A DNA stretch of 64,000 nucleotides from Vandiemenella viatica (taxonomy: Eukaryota > Arthropoda > Insecta > Orthoptera > Morabidae), in contig CM061920.1 in assembly GCA_031002005.1 (NCBI GenBank), forward strand, positions 123,556,095 to 123,620,094, given 5' to 3'. Below the pieces are notes generated by a model. The model did no database searches and was not told where the DNA came from. It worked only from the letters and a program-made list of their open reading frames with translations. Shown here in pieces: positions 62,860 to 64,000 of this stretch; position 1 is the first letter of the stretch; every line of letters starts with the position of its first letter. Both the position numbers and the translations under genes were made by a program.

Positions 62860-64000
62860 TAAATTGTCCGCAGCCCAAAAAGAGGTTCCCAAAAATACAA
62901 TCTGAATTAACAACAGAGAACTCATCACCACCACACAAGAAGAAATTTATGCACATATAAAGAAACTGAAAAATAATAAAACACAAAGAGAAGATGGAAT
63001 TGCAGCCAAACTTTTAAATAATTTAGGTCCAAATTCATTCAAAAAAATTGCACAAATAATCCAAAACATTTGGCAGACCGAAAAAATACCAGATGATTGG
63101 AAGATTGCTCTAATCCACCAACTACATAAAAAAGGTAACAAATCAGATGTAAACAACTATAGAGGGATCTCCCTCCTACCAGTCACATACAAAATTCTTT
63201 CAGCCTGTATTTTGAAGAGAACACAAGAGCGGTTAGAACCTACATTAGCAGAATATCAAGCAGGATTCGGACCAAACAGGTCATGCCCCGAACAAATTTT
63301 CAACCTCAAACCATAATCAAAAGGTAAGCCCTCAGACAAAAACCACTAGTATGCACATTTTTGGATTTCAAAAAGGCATATGACTCAATAGACAGGCTGT
63401 CACTATTCCAAATTTTAGAAGAAAGGGGATTAGATCCAAAAACACGAGAACTCGTAAAACAAACACTAATTGTCACTAAATCTAAAGTAAAATTCATGGG
63501 AGAAATTTCAGAACCCTTTGACATTCCAACAGGTGTGATACAAGGCGAAAGACTGTCTCCTCTTCTGTTCAATGTCGTTCTAGACAAGGTTATGGAACAA
63601 TGGGAGAAAGGACTCAAGAAATGTAAGTGTTGAAAACCAATTCCACTTGGCTTTCCCAAAACCAACCTTGCTTTTGTGGATGATTTGATGATACTAGCAG
63701 AAGATGAAGAGACTGCCATCAAACAGCTTGAGACGGGCAAAGAATGTGCAGAAAATACTTTTTCTCATTCGAGAAAACTGAATTTGTATATTCAAAGACA
63801 GAAAAAGCAAGTTTGAGAACAAAATACGGTAAAATCAACAGGGTCCCATAGTTTAAATGCCTCAGAGAATTCATCAAACTGACAGGCCTTGAGATAATCT
63901 CGCAGCAAAATCGCCTCCAAAAAGTAAAAAAAGCATTAGGATTAGTGCAAAATCTCTACAACCAAACATCAATGTCATGACAGACCAAAATTTGTCACTA
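62860..64000 (+). pseudogene. LINE reverse transcriptase, runs off the window
   Basis: The frame at about 62890-63315 reads DWKIALIHQLHKKGNKSDVN, NYRGISLLPVTYKILSACIL and EYQAGFGPNRSCPEQIFNLK (fingers). A stop and shift near 63316 lead to 63361-63633 with LDFKKAYDSIDRLSLFQIL (motif A Asp), GVIQGERLSPLLFNVVLDKV (palm). Then at about 63655-63700 the catalytic loop is FVDDLMILAED (V in place of A). A stop follows near 63815. The copy is decayed and its 3-prime end lies outside the window. Different family from L-A. Confidence 0.85.

Overview
This window is eukaryotic, most probably insect, nuclear DNA. It is AT-rich, it carries a host gene in short exons separated by introns of up to 10 kb, and it is dominated by nested transposable elements typical of arthropods: Helitrons, Tc1/mariner/pogo, piggyBac, CR1/jockey-like LINEs, Penelope-like elements, tRNA-derived SINEs and a gypsy-type endogenous retrovirus with an F-like envelope gene. 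No bacterial-style operon, rRNA gene, tRNA gene or CRISPR array was seen. The species cannot be fixed from the sequence; the repeat load fits a large-genome insect.

The only host gene recognised is on the + strand: three exons (45437-45583, 55927-56061, 56139-56194) of a short-chain dehydrogenase/reductase very similar to DHRS4. Its N-terminal exons and its last exon were not found here. Its 10.3-kb intron holds a piggyBac-like element, a mariner, a second mariner relic and LINE/Penelope tails.

Layout. 1-6 kb: Tc1-like and LINE ORF1 relics, a CpG-rich promoter-like island, LINE ends around a 1000-N gap. 6.8-10.6 kb: a LINE reverse transcriptase split by a 2.7-kb Helitron. 13.2-25.6 kb: an endogenous retrovirus (LTRs, integrase, env) with a 5-prime internal deletion. 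It was invaded by a 4.6-kb Helitron, which carries a dimeric ~369-bp satellite that was itself hit by a LINE, and by a 3-kb DNA transposon with an AATT target duplication. 26-29 kb: an intact Tigger/pogo element inside an old LINE. 29.3-32.5 kb: a palindromic element and a Penelope-like element with an inverted second tail. 35-40.5 kb: a Tigger deletion derivative and a near-complete CR1-like LINE. 42-46 kb: a Tc1-like element and LINE and Penelope tails. 49-54.4 kb: piggyBac-like and mariner elements. 57-61.4 kb: tandem Helitron-like sequences with SINE and retroposon insertions. 61.4-64 kb: an inverted Penelope tail pair and a LINE running off the window.

No clear new enzymatic system was found. 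The best leads are the Helitron-borne dimeric satellite, the AATT-targeting transposon with a GGQN/GHS-type transposase, a core shared by a LINE 3-prime UTR and local SINEs, and hammerhead-like motifs in Penelope-type tails. All calls come from reading the sequence; identities are by eye.
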